Notes under the pieces: generated by a model
Told to the model about the DNA's origin: nothing
The model's database searches: none
What the model saw: only the letters and a program-made list of their open reading frames with translations
Part shown: piece after piece, positions 33,172 through 41,652 of the stretch
Layout of the letters: every line of letters begins with the position of its first letter
Numbering within the stretch: the first letter of the stretch is position 1
Source of the DNA: Catenibacillus sp964565805
Lineage (GTDB): Bacteria; Bacillota; Clostridia; Lachnospirales; Lachnospiraceae
Length of the DNA stretch: 64,000 nucleotides
NCBI GenBank assembly: GCA_964565805.1
Contig: CAZMGH010000009.1
Span: 12,505-76,504, forward strand
Reading direction: 5' to 3'
Made by a program: the position numbers and the translations under genes

Positions 33172-35673
33172 GTGAAAGAACAGAATACCGCAGTGAAGAG
33201 TACTGCGCTTGTGAATAAGTTATTTAATAAGGCTGATTTTAAGAAGGAAATCCTGGAAAATATTAAGCTGCTATTTAGAAAGACCATTGATAATGCCAGC
33301 CAGGAGGAAATCTTTCAGGCCGTATCCATGGCAGTGAAAGATCTTATCGTTGACGAGTGGCTTGCCACCCATAAAAGATATAATGAAGAAAATCCAAAGA
33401 TCGTTTACTATCTGTCCATGGAATTTTTGATCGGACGTGCCCTGGGCAATAACCTGATCAACCTGCGCTGCTATAAAGAGGTGGCTGAAGTGCTGGATGA
33501 ACTGGGCATTGACATTAACGTGATCGAGGATCAAGAGCCGGATCCGGCTCTTGGAAACGGCGGACTTGGCCGTCTGGCAGCGTGTTTCCTTGATTCTTTA
33601 TCCTCACTGGGCTATCCGGCCTATGGCTGCGGCATCCGCTACAAATATGGCCTGTTTAAGCAAAAGATTGAAAACGGCTACCAGGTAGAGGTGCCGGATA
33701 ATTGGTTAAAGAACGGTTATCCTTTTGAAATTAAACGCGCAGAATATAAGCAGGAAATTAAGTTTGGCGGCTATGTACGTGTAGTATGGGACGAGAAGGC
33801 TCACAAAAACCGTTTTATCCAGACGGACTACCAGTCTGTGTACGCCGTACCTTACGATCTTCCTATTGTAGGTTATGGCAACAACGTGATCAATACATTA
33901 AGAATCTGGGATGCTGAGCCAATCGTAGAGTTTAACCTGGAATCCTTTGATAAAGGAAACTATGTAAAGGCTGTGGAGCAGGAAAACCTGGCTAAAAGCA
34001 TTGTGGAAGTCCTTTATCCCAATGACAACCATTACAGCGGTAAGGAGCTGCGTTTAAAACAGCAGTATTTCTTTGTTTCCGCCAGTGTCCAGAGAGCTAT
34101 TCAGAAATACAAAGAGCTGAATAGCAACGATATTCATAAATTATATGAAAAAGTCTGCTTCCAGATGAATGATACGCATCCCACCATTGCTGTGGCTGAG
34201 CTGATGCGTATTCTTGTAGATGAGGAAGACCTGGAATGGGATGAGGCATGGAGCATTACAACAAAGTGTTGCGCTTACACCAATCATACGATCATGGCCG
34301 AGGCTTTGGAAAAATGGCCGGTTGACCTGTTTATGCGTCTTCTTCCCCGTGTTTATCAGATTGTGGAAGAAATCAACCGCCGGTTTTTAAATCAGATTGA
34401 GGAGCGCTATCCGAATCAGTATAGTAAGATCAAGTGCATGGCAATTATTTATGAAGGCCAGATCCGTATGGCAAACCTGGCCATTGCGGGAGGTTCCTCG
34501 GTCAATGGCGTTGCCCAGCTTCATACAGAAATCCTTGAAAAGCGGGAGCTGAAGGATTTCTATGAAATGATGCCTGATAAGTTCAGCAATAAGACCAACG
34601 GTATTACCCAGCGCCGTTTTCTTCTCCATGCAAATCCTCTTCAGGCTGCATGGGTGACAGAAAAGATTGGCACAGACGCATGGATCACAGATCTTCCGCA
34701 GATCAAAGCTTTGGAAAAGTTTGCTGATGATCCTAAAGCTCAGAAGGAATTTATGGATATTAAATACCAGAATAAGCTGCGCCTGGCAAAATACATTAAA
34801 GAGCACAACGGCATTGACGTGGATCCTAACTCTATTTTTGATGTGCAGGTGAAACGTCTCCACGAATATAAACGTCAGCTGATGAACATCCTTCATGTGA
34901 TGTACCTGTACAATCAGCTGAAAGCTAATCCGAATATGGATTTTTACCCCACAACCTTTATTTTCGGGGCAAAAGCCGCTGCCGGATATAAGCGGGCAAA
35001 GGATACCATTAAGCTGATCAACTCTGTGGCTGGTGTGATCAATAACGATCCGTCCATTAACGGAAAGATCAAGGTTGTATTTATTGAAAACTACCGGGTA
35101 TCTAACGCGGAAATTATTTTTGCTGCCAGCGATGTATCTGAGCAAATCTCCACAGCCAGCAAAGAAGCTTCAGGTACAGGAAACATGAAGTTTATGTTAA
35201 ACGGCGCTGTGACCATTGGAACCATGGATGGAGCCAATGTAGAGATCGTGGAAGAGGTTGGCGAAGAAAACGCGTTTATTTTTGGCATGTCCGCGGAAGA
35301 GGTTATGGCTTATGAGGCCAATGGCGGATACAATCCTTATGATATTTACAATGCTGACGGAGACATCCGCAAGGTTCTGGAGCAGCTTGTAGACGGAACT
35401 TATTCCAAAGAAGGGGATCTGTTTAATGAGATTTATACTTCCCTGCTGAAAGGCACCAGCTACGACCGTCCGGATGTGTACTTTAACCTGAAGGATTTCC
35501 GTTCTTACGCACAGGCACAGGCCCGTGTCAATAAGGCATATAAAGACCGGAGCCACTGGGCAAAGATGGCGATCTTAAATATTGCCAATGTTGGAAAATT
35601 CTCTTCTGACCGTACTATTGAAGAGTATGTAAAAGATATTTGGCATTTGGAAAAAGTGACTGTGACTGTTTAA
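33172..35673 (+). CDS. glgP: Glycogen/starch/alpha-glucan phosphorylase
   Basis: 833 residues, full length for GT35. It releases glucose-1-phosphate from alpha-1,4-glucans. The pyridoxal-phosphate lysine is K673 in ASGTGNMKFMLNG, and GALGNGGLGRLAAC-type N-terminal substrate residues are present as DPALGNGGLGRLAAC. A GTG start at 33172 follows GGGAGGAG. It is placed 21 bp behind ileS and 15 bp before truA, so part of its expression may depend on the ileS T-box, an odd coupling. No other glycogen gene is in view. Confidence 0.95.
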   Translation: MKEQNTAVKSTALVNKLFNKADFKKEILENIKLLFRKTIDNASQEEIFQAVSMAVKDLIVDEWLATHKRYNEENPKIVYYLSMEFLIGRALGNNLINLRCYKEVAEVLDELGIDINVIEDQEPDPALGNGGLGRLAACFLDSLSSLGYPAYGCGIRYKYGLFKQKIENGYQVEVPDNWLKNGYPFEIKRAEYKQEIKFGGYVRVVWDEKAHKNRFIQTDYQSVYAVPYDLPIVGYGNNVINTLRIWDAEPIVEFNLESFDKGNYVKAVEQENLAKSIVEVLYPNDNHYSGKELRLKQQYFFVSASVQRAIQKYKELNSNDIHKLYEKVCFQMNDTHPTIAVAELMRILVDEEDLEWDEAWSITTKCCAYTNHTIMAEALEKWPVDLFMRLLPRVYQIVEEINRRFLNQIEERYPNQYSKIKCMAIIYEGQIRMANLAIAGGSSVNGVAQLHTEILEKRELKDFYEMMPDKFSNKTNGITQRRFLLHANPLQAAWVTEKIGTDAWITDLPQIKALEKFADDPKAQKEFMDIKYQNKLRLAKYIKEHNGIDVDPNSIFDVQVKRLHEYKRQLMNILHVMYLYNQLKANPNMDFYPTTFIFGAKAAAGYKRAKDTIKLINSVAGVINNDPSINGKIKVVFIENYRVSNAEIIFAASDVSEQISTASKEASGTGNMKFMLNGAVTIGTMDGANVEIVEEVGEENAFIFGMSAEEVMAYEANGGYNPYDIYNADGDIRKVLEQLVDGTYSKEGDLFNEIYTSLLKGTSYDRPDVYFNLKDFRSYAQAQARVNKAYKDRSHWAKMAILNIANVGKFSSDRTIEEYVKDIWHLEKVTVTV

Positions 35674-35688
35674 AGCAGAGATTAGCAC

Positions 35689-36432
35689 ATGAGAAATATC
35701 AAGCTTTTAATAGAATATGATGGAACCCGTTATGATGGTTGGCAGCGCCTTGGAAAAAACAGCGGCAAAAATACCATTCAGGGAAAACTGGAGGATGTAG
35801 TAAGTCGTATGACCGGCGAGGCGGTGGAGATTTCCGCCTCAGGGCGGACCGATGCCGGCGTTCATGCCCGGGGGCAGGTAGCCAACTTTCATACAGGAAC
35901 AACCATGTCCTGTATGGATATTCAAAACTATCTGAACCATTATCTTCCGGAGGATATTGGCATACTGGAGGTTCAGGATGTGCCGGAACGGTTCCACAGC
36001 CGTCTGAATGTCCGGGGAAAGACGTATCGCTACCGGGTCGTGGAAGGGGAGACGCCCTGCGTTTTTGACCGGAAATATGTATGCCGATGGCCAAAGCCCT
36101 TAGATGTGCAGGCCATGAACGCCGGAGCGGCCCTTCTTGTGGGACGCCATGATTTTCTGGCATTTTCCTCCGTAAAGCGTACAAAAAAATCCACGGTCCG
36201 GGAGCTTTACAGTGTGGATGTGTACCGCCATGGCCGGGAAATTTTCATGGATTTTCATGGAAATGGCTTTTTGTACCATATGGTGCGGATCATGGCCGGG
36301 ACACTGCTGGAGATCGGTTCCGGAGAGCGCAGGTCTGAGGAGATCAAAACCATCCTTGAAACCGGTGACAGGCCGCAGGCAGGAGTGATGGCTCCTGCCT
36401 GCGGCCTGTGTTTAATGGAGGTGGAATATTGA
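35689..36432 (+). CDS. truA: tRNA pseudouridine(38-40) synthase TruA
   Basis: 247 residues. The catalytic Asp55 lies in SGRTDAGVHARG, and the C-terminal domain has the family HMVRIMAGTLLEIG segment. It modifies the anticodon arm of several tRNAs. The stop overlaps the TTG of a truncated response-regulator frame, so translation coupling to a former downstream gene is likely. Confidence 0.95.
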   Translation: MRNIKLLIEYDGTRYDGWQRLGKNSGKNTIQGKLEDVVSRMTGEAVEISASGRTDAGVHARGQVANFHTGTTMSCMDIQNYLNHYLPEDIGILEVQDVPERFHSRLNVRGKTYRYRVVEGETPCVFDRKYVCRWPKPLDVQAMNAGAALLVGRHDFLAFSSVKRTKKSTVRELYSVDVYRHGREIFMDFHGNGFLYHMVRIMAGTLLEIGSGERRSEEIKTILETGDRPQAGVMAPACGLCLMEVEY

Positions 36433-36533
36433 CAGAGAAGATCCTTATTGTGGAAGATGACGGAATGATCGCTTCCAGACGGACCTATGCTCTGGAGATT
36501 CTAAATGGTCAGCCGCTGGTAGTATTTCATTAG
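36429..36533 (+). pseudogene. Truncated response-regulator N-terminus
   Basis: A TTG start overlapping the truA stop, behind GGAGGTGG, opens 34 codons reading TEKILIVEDDGMIASRRTYALEIL, the first strand, acidic pocket (EDD) and first helix of a receiver domain. The frame then becomes unrelated and stops at 36531. The breakpoint near 36500 coincides with the 3' end of the convergent YczE-like gene, so the rest was probably deleted. The phospho-acceptor Asp and DNA-binding domain are missing. Confidence 0.65.
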
Positions 36534-37124
36534 TTTGCTCTGGCAGAAGGCCACCACCCGCCCGGTAAGAATCATGGAAATAATGGTGCCGATGCCGATA
36601 CCGATGATCCTGCCGGAAAAGATGAAACCGATGATCAGGGACAGAAGAATACAGGAAAGATCAAAGACATTTTTTCCAAAACCAAAGCCCTGTTTCAACT
36701 TTTGCCCAAGAACATCGGCAAATCCATCGGCAGGGTTTGGAACGATTTTCATTCCTACAGTAAGGGAGGCGCCAAGTCCGGTAAATATAATGGCAGCAGC
36801 CAGGAGGAGGATCTTAAGGGGCAGGTTTTGAGCCTGGGGCAGGATCTGGTCAAAAAAATCAATAAACAGACTGGTGATCAGGCTCATAACTAGCTGAAGG
36901 AGTTGATAAATCTTAAAATTTCTGCCTAGCAGAAGAATCTGGAGCAGGACCAGCAGAGAATAAAAAATAAAGGTCATGGTACCAAGATTGATCTCCATTA
37001 AAGTAGAGATATTAAAAGGAATGGATATAATGGGAGATACGCCAAGACCGGTTTTTGTATTTAAGGTAATGCCAAAGGACAGGATAATGATCCCGACCAG
37101 GTAAATGAGGATCCGGACGGCCAT
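36501..37124 (-). CDS. YczE/YyaS/YitT-family integral membrane protein
   Basis: 207 residues from ATG 37124, with five or six hydrophobic helices starting RILIYLVGIIILSFGITL and the family-like loop KTGLGVSP. The function is unknown. The open frame extends to a TTG at 37241, but a TTGAAA/TATAAT promoter lies inside that extension, so the longer start is unlikely. A non-ATG start around 37160 is still possible. The gene is convergent with truA. Confidence 0.8.
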   Translation of the reverse strand: MAVRILIYLVGIIILSFGITLNTKTGLGVSPIISIPFNISTLMEINLGTMTFIFYSLLVLLQILLLGRNFKIYQLLQLVMSLITSLFIDFFDQILPQAQNLPLKILLLAAAIIFTGLGASLTVGMKIVPNPADGFADVLGQKLKQGFGFGKNVFDLSCILLSLIIGFIFSGRIIGIGIGTIISMILTGRVVAFCQSKLMKYYQRLTI

Positions 37125-37203
37125 GGTCCGGCGGCCGGATAATAATTTAGGACGGTTCAAATAAATCACTCTTTTCTTAGAAATAATCCGGGCAACATTG
37201 ATA

Positions 37204-37231
37204 ATTATAACACTTTGAGGAACTTTTTCAA
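37204..37231 (-). promoter_or_regulatory. Promoter of the YczE-like gene
   Basis: On the minus strand TTGAAA (37226-37231) and a perfect TATAAT (37204-37209) are 16 bp apart. It helps reject the upstream TTG start of that gene. Confidence 0.55.
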
Positions 37232-37300
37232 GCTTTTTCAAGAGATAATCCTCACATCCCCACAGGGGTGTTTTGCGGGTAATAAATAGAAAGGATTTTT

Positions 37301-37966
37301 ATGACAAAAGATAAATTGACTCAGGAGAAAAAACAAAAGCTGACTTTGGAAGTGATCCGGCGCTTAAAGGAGGAGTATCCGGACGCGGGATGTACTTTGG
37401 ATTATAATGAGGCGTGGAAGCTGCTGGTCAGTGTCCGTCTGGCAGCTCAGTGTACCGATGCCCGGGTAAATGTAGTCGTGGAAAAGCTGTATGAGAAATA
37501 TCCGGATGTAAATGCCTTGGCGGACGCTCCAGTGGAAGGCATCGAGGCGATTGTCCGGCCTTGTGGTCTTGGAAAGAGCAAGGCCAGAGATATAAGCGCC
37601 TGTATGAAGATTCTTCGGGATGAATATGGCGGTCAGGTGCCGGGTGATTTTGACAAACTTTTAAAGCTTCCCGGTGTAGGGAGAAAAAGCGCGAACCTGA
37701 TCATGGGTGATGTGTTTGGCAAGCCAGCGATTGTGACAGATACCCACTGCATCCGCCTGGTGAACAGGATCGGTCTGGTAGATGGAATTAAAGAACCTAG
37801 GAAAGTGGAGATGGCCTTATGGAAGATTATTCCTCCGGAAGAAGGAAGCGATTTTTGCCACCGGCTTGTATATCACGGCCGGGACGTGTGTACAGCCCGG
37901 ACAAAGCCTCACTGTGAAAAATGCTGCCTGAATGACTTATGTGCAAAAAATGGCGTGGATAAGTAA
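37301..37966 (+). CDS. nth: Endonuclease III
   Basis: 221 residues. The helix-hairpin-helix LPGVGRKSAN carries catalytic Lys129, and Asp147 (VTDTHC) lies 18 residues later as in E. coli Nth. The C-terminal cysteines (CTARTKPHCEKCCLNDLC) form the 4Fe-4S loop with a C-X7-C-X2-C-X5-C spacing, one residue longer in the first gap than E. coli. It removes oxidised pyrimidines in base-excision repair. It is 35 bp upstream of recQ, forming a repair pair. Confidence 0.95.
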   Translation: MTKDKLTQEKKQKLTLEVIRRLKEEYPDAGCTLDYNEAWKLLVSVRLAAQCTDARVNVVVEKLYEKYPDVNALADAPVEGIEAIVRPCGLGKSKARDISACMKILRDEYGGQVPGDFDKLLKLPGVGRKSANLIMGDVFGKPAIVTDTHCIRLVNRIGLVDGIKEPRKVEMALWKIIPPEEGSDFCHRLVYHGRDVCTARTKPHCEKCCLNDLCAKNGVDK

Positions 37967-38001
37967 AATTTCAGAATAATCTGGAAAAGGAGGTTCTGTA
38001 A

Positions 38002-39855
38002 GTGGCTGAAATGACAAAATATGATGTGCTAAAAAAGTATTTCGGCTATGATACATTCAGAGATGGACAGGAGATTTTAACAGATGCCCTTTTGTCCGGT
38101 CAGGATGTGCTGGGAATCATGCCTACCGGGGCGGGAAAGTCGCTGTGCTATCAAGTGCCTGCCCTGTTAATGCCTGGGATCACTCTGGTGGTTTCTCCCT
38201 TGATTTCTCTTATGAAAGATCAAGTGTCTGCTCTAAATCAGGCTGGGATCCATGCAGCGTATTTAAACAGCTCCCTGACGCCGGGACAGTATACAAAAGC
38301 GCTGGACAACATGGTCCGGGGTGTATATAAAATCGTTTACGTAGCCCCGGAACGGTTGATGACAGAACGGTTTTTACAGGCTGTCAGCTGTATTTCCGTA
38401 TCTATAGTCAGTGTAGACGAGGCTCACTGTATTTCCCAGTGGGGACAGGACTTCAGGCCAAGTTATGTCCATATTTCTGATTTTATCCGGCAGCTGAAAG
38501 TGCGTCCGGTGGTAGGAGCTTTTACGGCAACGGCCACAAAGGAAGTGCGGGAGGATATTCTTACTCTTTTAGAGCTTAAGGATCCGGTGACGCTGACTAC
38601 AGGATTTGACCGGAAAAATCTTCGGTTTCAGGTGGAACGGCCGAAAGATAAGATGAGGGCGGTCATGGATTATGTAGCGTCTCACCGCCAGGATTGCGGC
38701 ATCATTTACTGTATCACCCGAAAGCTGGTGGAAGAGGTGTGCGCCCGTCTGGTCCGGGAGGGATATGGCGCCACCCGGTATCATGCGGGACTGTCGGATG
38801 AGGAGCGGAAAAAGAACCAGGAAGACTTTATTTACGACCGGCGCCGGATCATGGTGGCCACCAATGCTTTTGGCATGGGGATTGATAAATCCGATGTGCG
38901 CTATGTGATCCATTATAATATGCCGAAAAATATTGAAAGCTATTATCAGGAAGCAGGCAGGGCCGGACGGGACGGGCTGCCTTCAGAATGTATTTTATAT
39001 TATTCCGGCCAGGATGTGGTTACCAATCAGTTTTTTATTGACCAGATGAACGGTACAGAGCAGATGGATGAGACGACCCGGGAGCTGATCCGGGAGAGAG
39101 AGCGGGAACGGCTGAAAAAGATGACCTTTTACTGCCTGACCAATGAATGTCTCAGAGATTATATTTTGCGGTATTTTGGAGAATATGGCTCGAATTACTG
39201 CGGGAACTGTTCCAACTGTCTGACTCAGTTTGAGGAAAAGGATGTGACAGAAACGGCCCGGTGTCTGATCGGCTGCGTCCGGGAGAGTCCCAGGGCATAT
39301 GGTATGACCTTGATCGTGGATACGGTCCGGGGCAGCAAAAATGCCAAGGTTGCCCGGTGTCATATGGATGAAAATCCTTATTACAACACATGCGGGAATG
39401 TTCCTGTGTATCAGCTCCGCCAGATCTTAAATCATCTGGTGCTAAATGCGTTCCTTTTTCTGACAGAGGATGCCTATCCGGTCGTGGGGCTGACTAAAAA
39501 GTCCTGGGAAGTTTTGGAAGGCCGACGGCCTGTGATCATGAAGGCGGCCAGGGAAAGACCGAAAACCCTAGGCACAGCCTCTGGAGAAAATGGAAAAAAG
39601 AAATCCTCTGTGAAAGCTGCCGATGGTCCTGTGGATGATGGCTTATTTGAAAAGCTACGGGCAGTGCGCATGGACATCGCCAGAAGGGAAAAGATCCCGC
39701 CCTATATTGTCTTTTCTGATAAAACACTAGTACATATGTGTATTCTCCGCCCCACGGATAAAGAGGAAATGCTCCAGGTTTCCGGCGTCGGGGAGATGAA
39801 GTTTAAAAAATACGGGGATGATTTCCTGAAAGCCATTAATGGTTACGATTCATAG
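38002..39855 (+). CDS. recQ: ATP-dependent DNA helicase RecQ
   Basis: 617 residues. Walker A TGAGKS (about 45), the DEAH box VDEAHCISQWG, the SF2 motif VI QEAGRAGRDG, the RecQ zinc-binding cysteines (CLRDYILRYF, CGNCSNC), a winged-helix region and a C-terminal HRDC-like domain (about 550-615). The start is GTG at 38002 behind AAAGGAGG. It unwinds DNA 3'-to-5' in recombination repair. Confidence 0.95.
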   Translation: MAEMTKYDVLKKYFGYDTFRDGQEILTDALLSGQDVLGIMPTGAGKSLCYQVPALLMPGITLVVSPLISLMKDQVSALNQAGIHAAYLNSSLTPGQYTKALDNMVRGVYKIVYVAPERLMTERFLQAVSCISVSIVSVDEAHCISQWGQDFRPSYVHISDFIRQLKVRPVVGAFTATATKEVREDILTLLELKDPVTLTTGFDRKNLRFQVERPKDKMRAVMDYVASHRQDCGIIYCITRKLVEEVCARLVREGYGATRYHAGLSDEERKKNQEDFIYDRRRIMVATNAFGMGIDKSDVRYVIHYNMPKNIESYYQEAGRAGRDGLPSECILYYSGQDVVTNQFFIDQMNGTEQMDETTRELIRERERERLKKMTFYCLTNECLRDYILRYFGEYGSNYCGNCSNCLTQFEEKDVTETARCLIGCVRESPRAYGMTLIVDTVRGSKNAKVARCHMDENPYYNTCGNVPVYQLRQILNHLVLNAFLFLTEDAYPVVGLTKKSWEVLEGRRPVIMKAARERPKTLGTASGENGKKKSSVKAADGPVDDGLFEKLRAVRMDIARREKIPPYIVFSDKTLVHMCILRPTDKEEMLQVSGVGEMKFKKYGDDFLKAINGYDS

Positions 39856-39876
39856 CTTCAGGGATGCAAAAATATG

Positions 39877-39905
39877 TTGAAAAATCCCTATGAGGAACGT
39901 ATAAT
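39877..39905 (+). promoter_or_regulatory. Promoter of the thiC riboswitch leader
   Basis: TTGAAA (39877-39882) and a perfect TATAAT (39900-39905) with a 17-bp spacer. Confidence 0.75.
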
Positions 39906-39924
39906 AACCCTATAATTGAATAAA

Positions 39925-40050
39925 AACGGGGAGCTGGCCCGGCCGGCTGAGAGGAAGCAAAACAGCTTCGACCCGAAACCTGATTTGGATAATGCCAACG
40001 TAGGGATGACCGTAGACCAAGCACAAGAGTTCCCTAGCGGAACTCTTTTT
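39925..40050 (+). promoter_or_regulatory. TPP (THI-box) riboswitch with terminator
   Basis: Conserved aptamer elements are GGGGAGC (39928-39934), GGCTGAGAGG (39945-39954), ACCCGAAACCTGATTTGG (39971-39988) and GCCAACGTAGGGA (39994-40006). An expression platform follows: GAGTTCC and GGAACTC (40027-40043) form a hairpin before six T. Thiamine pyrophosphate should stop transcription into thiC. Confidence 0.97.
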
Positions 40051-40121
40051 TGCTGTTCCCAGAAAAGACCACTGAATGAAAGCAAGCCGTTAGGCGCAGC
40101 TTGAGATACAAGGAGGATAAT

Positions 40122-41432
40122 ATGAGCAATTACACAACGCAAATGGATGCAGCCCGCAAAGGGATCGTTACACCTCAGATGGAGATCGTGGCGAAAAAGG
40201 AAAATATGCCTGTAAACAAATTAATGCAGCTGGTAGCAGAAGGAAAGGCAGCGATCTGTGCCAACAAAAGACATACCTGTTTGGATCCGGAAGGCATCGG
40301 CAGTATGCTGCGCACAAAGATTAATGTCAACCTTGGCGTTTCCAGAGATTGTAAGGATTACAACATTGAGATGCAGAAGGTGATGAGCGCCGTAAACCTT
40401 GGCGCAGAGGCCATTATGGACCTGTCCAGCCATGGAAATACGCAGCCCTTCCGCCAGAAGCTGACCCATGAGTGTCCGGTAATGATCGGAACCGTTCCTG
40501 TATATGACAGTGTGATCCATTATCAGAGAGATCTGGCCACGCTGACAGCGAAAGACTTTATTGATGTCGTTCGCCTTCACGCTGAGGACGGGGTGGATTT
40601 TGTAACCCTTCACTGCGGCATTACCCGAAAGACGATTGACCAGATCAAAAAGCATAAGCGGAAGATGAATATTGTCAGCCGGGGCGGAAGTCTGGTCTTT
40701 GCCTGGATGAGTATGACCGGAGAGGAAAATCCTTTCTATGAATATTTTGATGAAATTCTGGATATTTGTGAACAATATGATGTGACCATCTCTCTGGGAG
40801 ATGCATGTCGGCCCGGATGCTTGGCAGACGCTACCGATGTGTGCCAGATTGAGGAGCTTGTCCGTTTAGGTGAATTAACAAAACGGGCCTGGGATCATAA
40901 CGTCCAGGTTATGGTGGAAGGCCCCGGCCATGTGCCATTAAATCAGGTGGCTGCCAATATGGAAGTACAAAAGAGCATCTGCATGGGCGCGCCGTTTTAT
41001 GTCCTTGGGCCTTTAGTAACAGATATTGCTCCCGGCTATGACCATATTACCGCTGCCATTGGCGGCGCGGTGGCTGCCATGAGCGGCGCCGCGTTTTTAT
41101 GCTATGTAACCCCTGCAGAGCATTTGGCCCTGCCAAATGTTGAAGATGTAAAACAGGGAATTATTGCTTCTAAGATCGCGGCTCATGCGGCGGATATTGC
41201 CAAAGGGATTCCCGGGGCAAGAGATATTGATGATAAAATGGCAGATGCCAGAAGAAATCTGGATTGGGATGGCCAGTTTGCCTGCGCTTTGGATCCGGAA
41301 ACGGCAAAAGCAATCCGTGATAGTCGCAGTCCGGAGGAGGATCACAGCGATACATGCAGTATGTGCGGTAAATTCTGTGCTGTGCGCAGTATGAATAAGG
41401 CGCTGGCAGGAGAATATATTGATATTCTTTAA
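40122..41432 (+). CDS. thiC: Phosphomethylpyrimidine synthase ThiC
   Basis: 436 residues, the short bacterial form. It is a radical-SAM-type enzyme that turns aminoimidazole ribotide into the thiamine pyrimidine HMP-P. The C-terminal cluster motif is CSMCGKFC (C-X2-C-X4-C), and the barrel has EGPGHVPLNQV and FYVLGPLVTDIAPGYDH. The ATG at 40122 follows AGGAGG. An earlier in-frame TTG at 40101 is rejected. No other thiamine gene is near, so the riboswitch controls thiC alone. Confidence 0.97.
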   Translation: MSNYTTQMDAARKGIVTPQMEIVAKKENMPVNKLMQLVAEGKAAICANKRHTCLDPEGIGSMLRTKINVNLGVSRDCKDYNIEMQKVMSAVNLGAEAIMDLSSHGNTQPFRQKLTHECPVMIGTVPVYDSVIHYQRDLATLTAKDFIDVVRLHAEDGVDFVTLHCGITRKTIDQIKKHKRKMNIVSRGGSLVFAWMSMTGEENPFYEYFDEILDICEQYDVTISLGDACRPGCLADATDVCQIEELVRLGELTKRAWDHNVQVMVEGPGHVPLNQVAANMEVQKSICMGAPFYVLGPLVTDIAPGYDHITAAIGGAVAAMSGAAFLCYVTPAEHLALPNVEDVKQGIIASKIAAHAADIAKGIPGARDIDDKMADARRNLDWDGQFACALDPETAKAIRDSRSPEEDHSDTCSMCGKFCAVRSMNKALAGEYIDIL

Positions 41433-41522
41433 TGGCTGTCACTGTTTTGAAGAGCTATGCTCCGGCGGTCTGTGAATTGTAGCGATAAAATCCATCATTT
41501 GCTGAATTTTTTTCTGGATTTA

Positions 41523-41551
41523 TTGACAAAATAATGGAAGGATGCTAATAT
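41523..41551 (+). promoter_or_regulatory. Promoter of the enolase gene
   Basis: A perfect TTGACA (41523-41528) and TAATAT (41546-41551) with a 17-bp spacer. Confidence 0.7.
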
Positions 41552-41553
41552 CC

Positions 41554-41576
41554 AGTTAGTTAGCACGTACTAACTA
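41554..41576 (+). promoter_or_regulatory. Palindromic operator at the enolase transcription start
   Basis: AGTTAGT (41554-41560) is mirrored by ACTAACT (41569-41575). In the shifted view TAGTTAG faces CTAACTA around CACGTA. It begins three bases after the -10 box and covers the start point, a repressor position. The form resembles TetR- or MarR-type sites, but no such gene is next to it. Confidence 0.6.
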
Positions 41577-41652
41577 TAGATAAAAATTCTCATGATTATC
41601 CTGCGCTGCGCTTTACGTAGGGCACGGCATAAAAGTTGAAAGGAGTGTTATT

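Noticed and set aside
37125..37241. N-terminal extension of the YczE-like protein to a TTG at 37241
   Set aside because: A well-spaced TTGAAA/TATAAT promoter lies inside the extension and the family normally begins at the first membrane helix.
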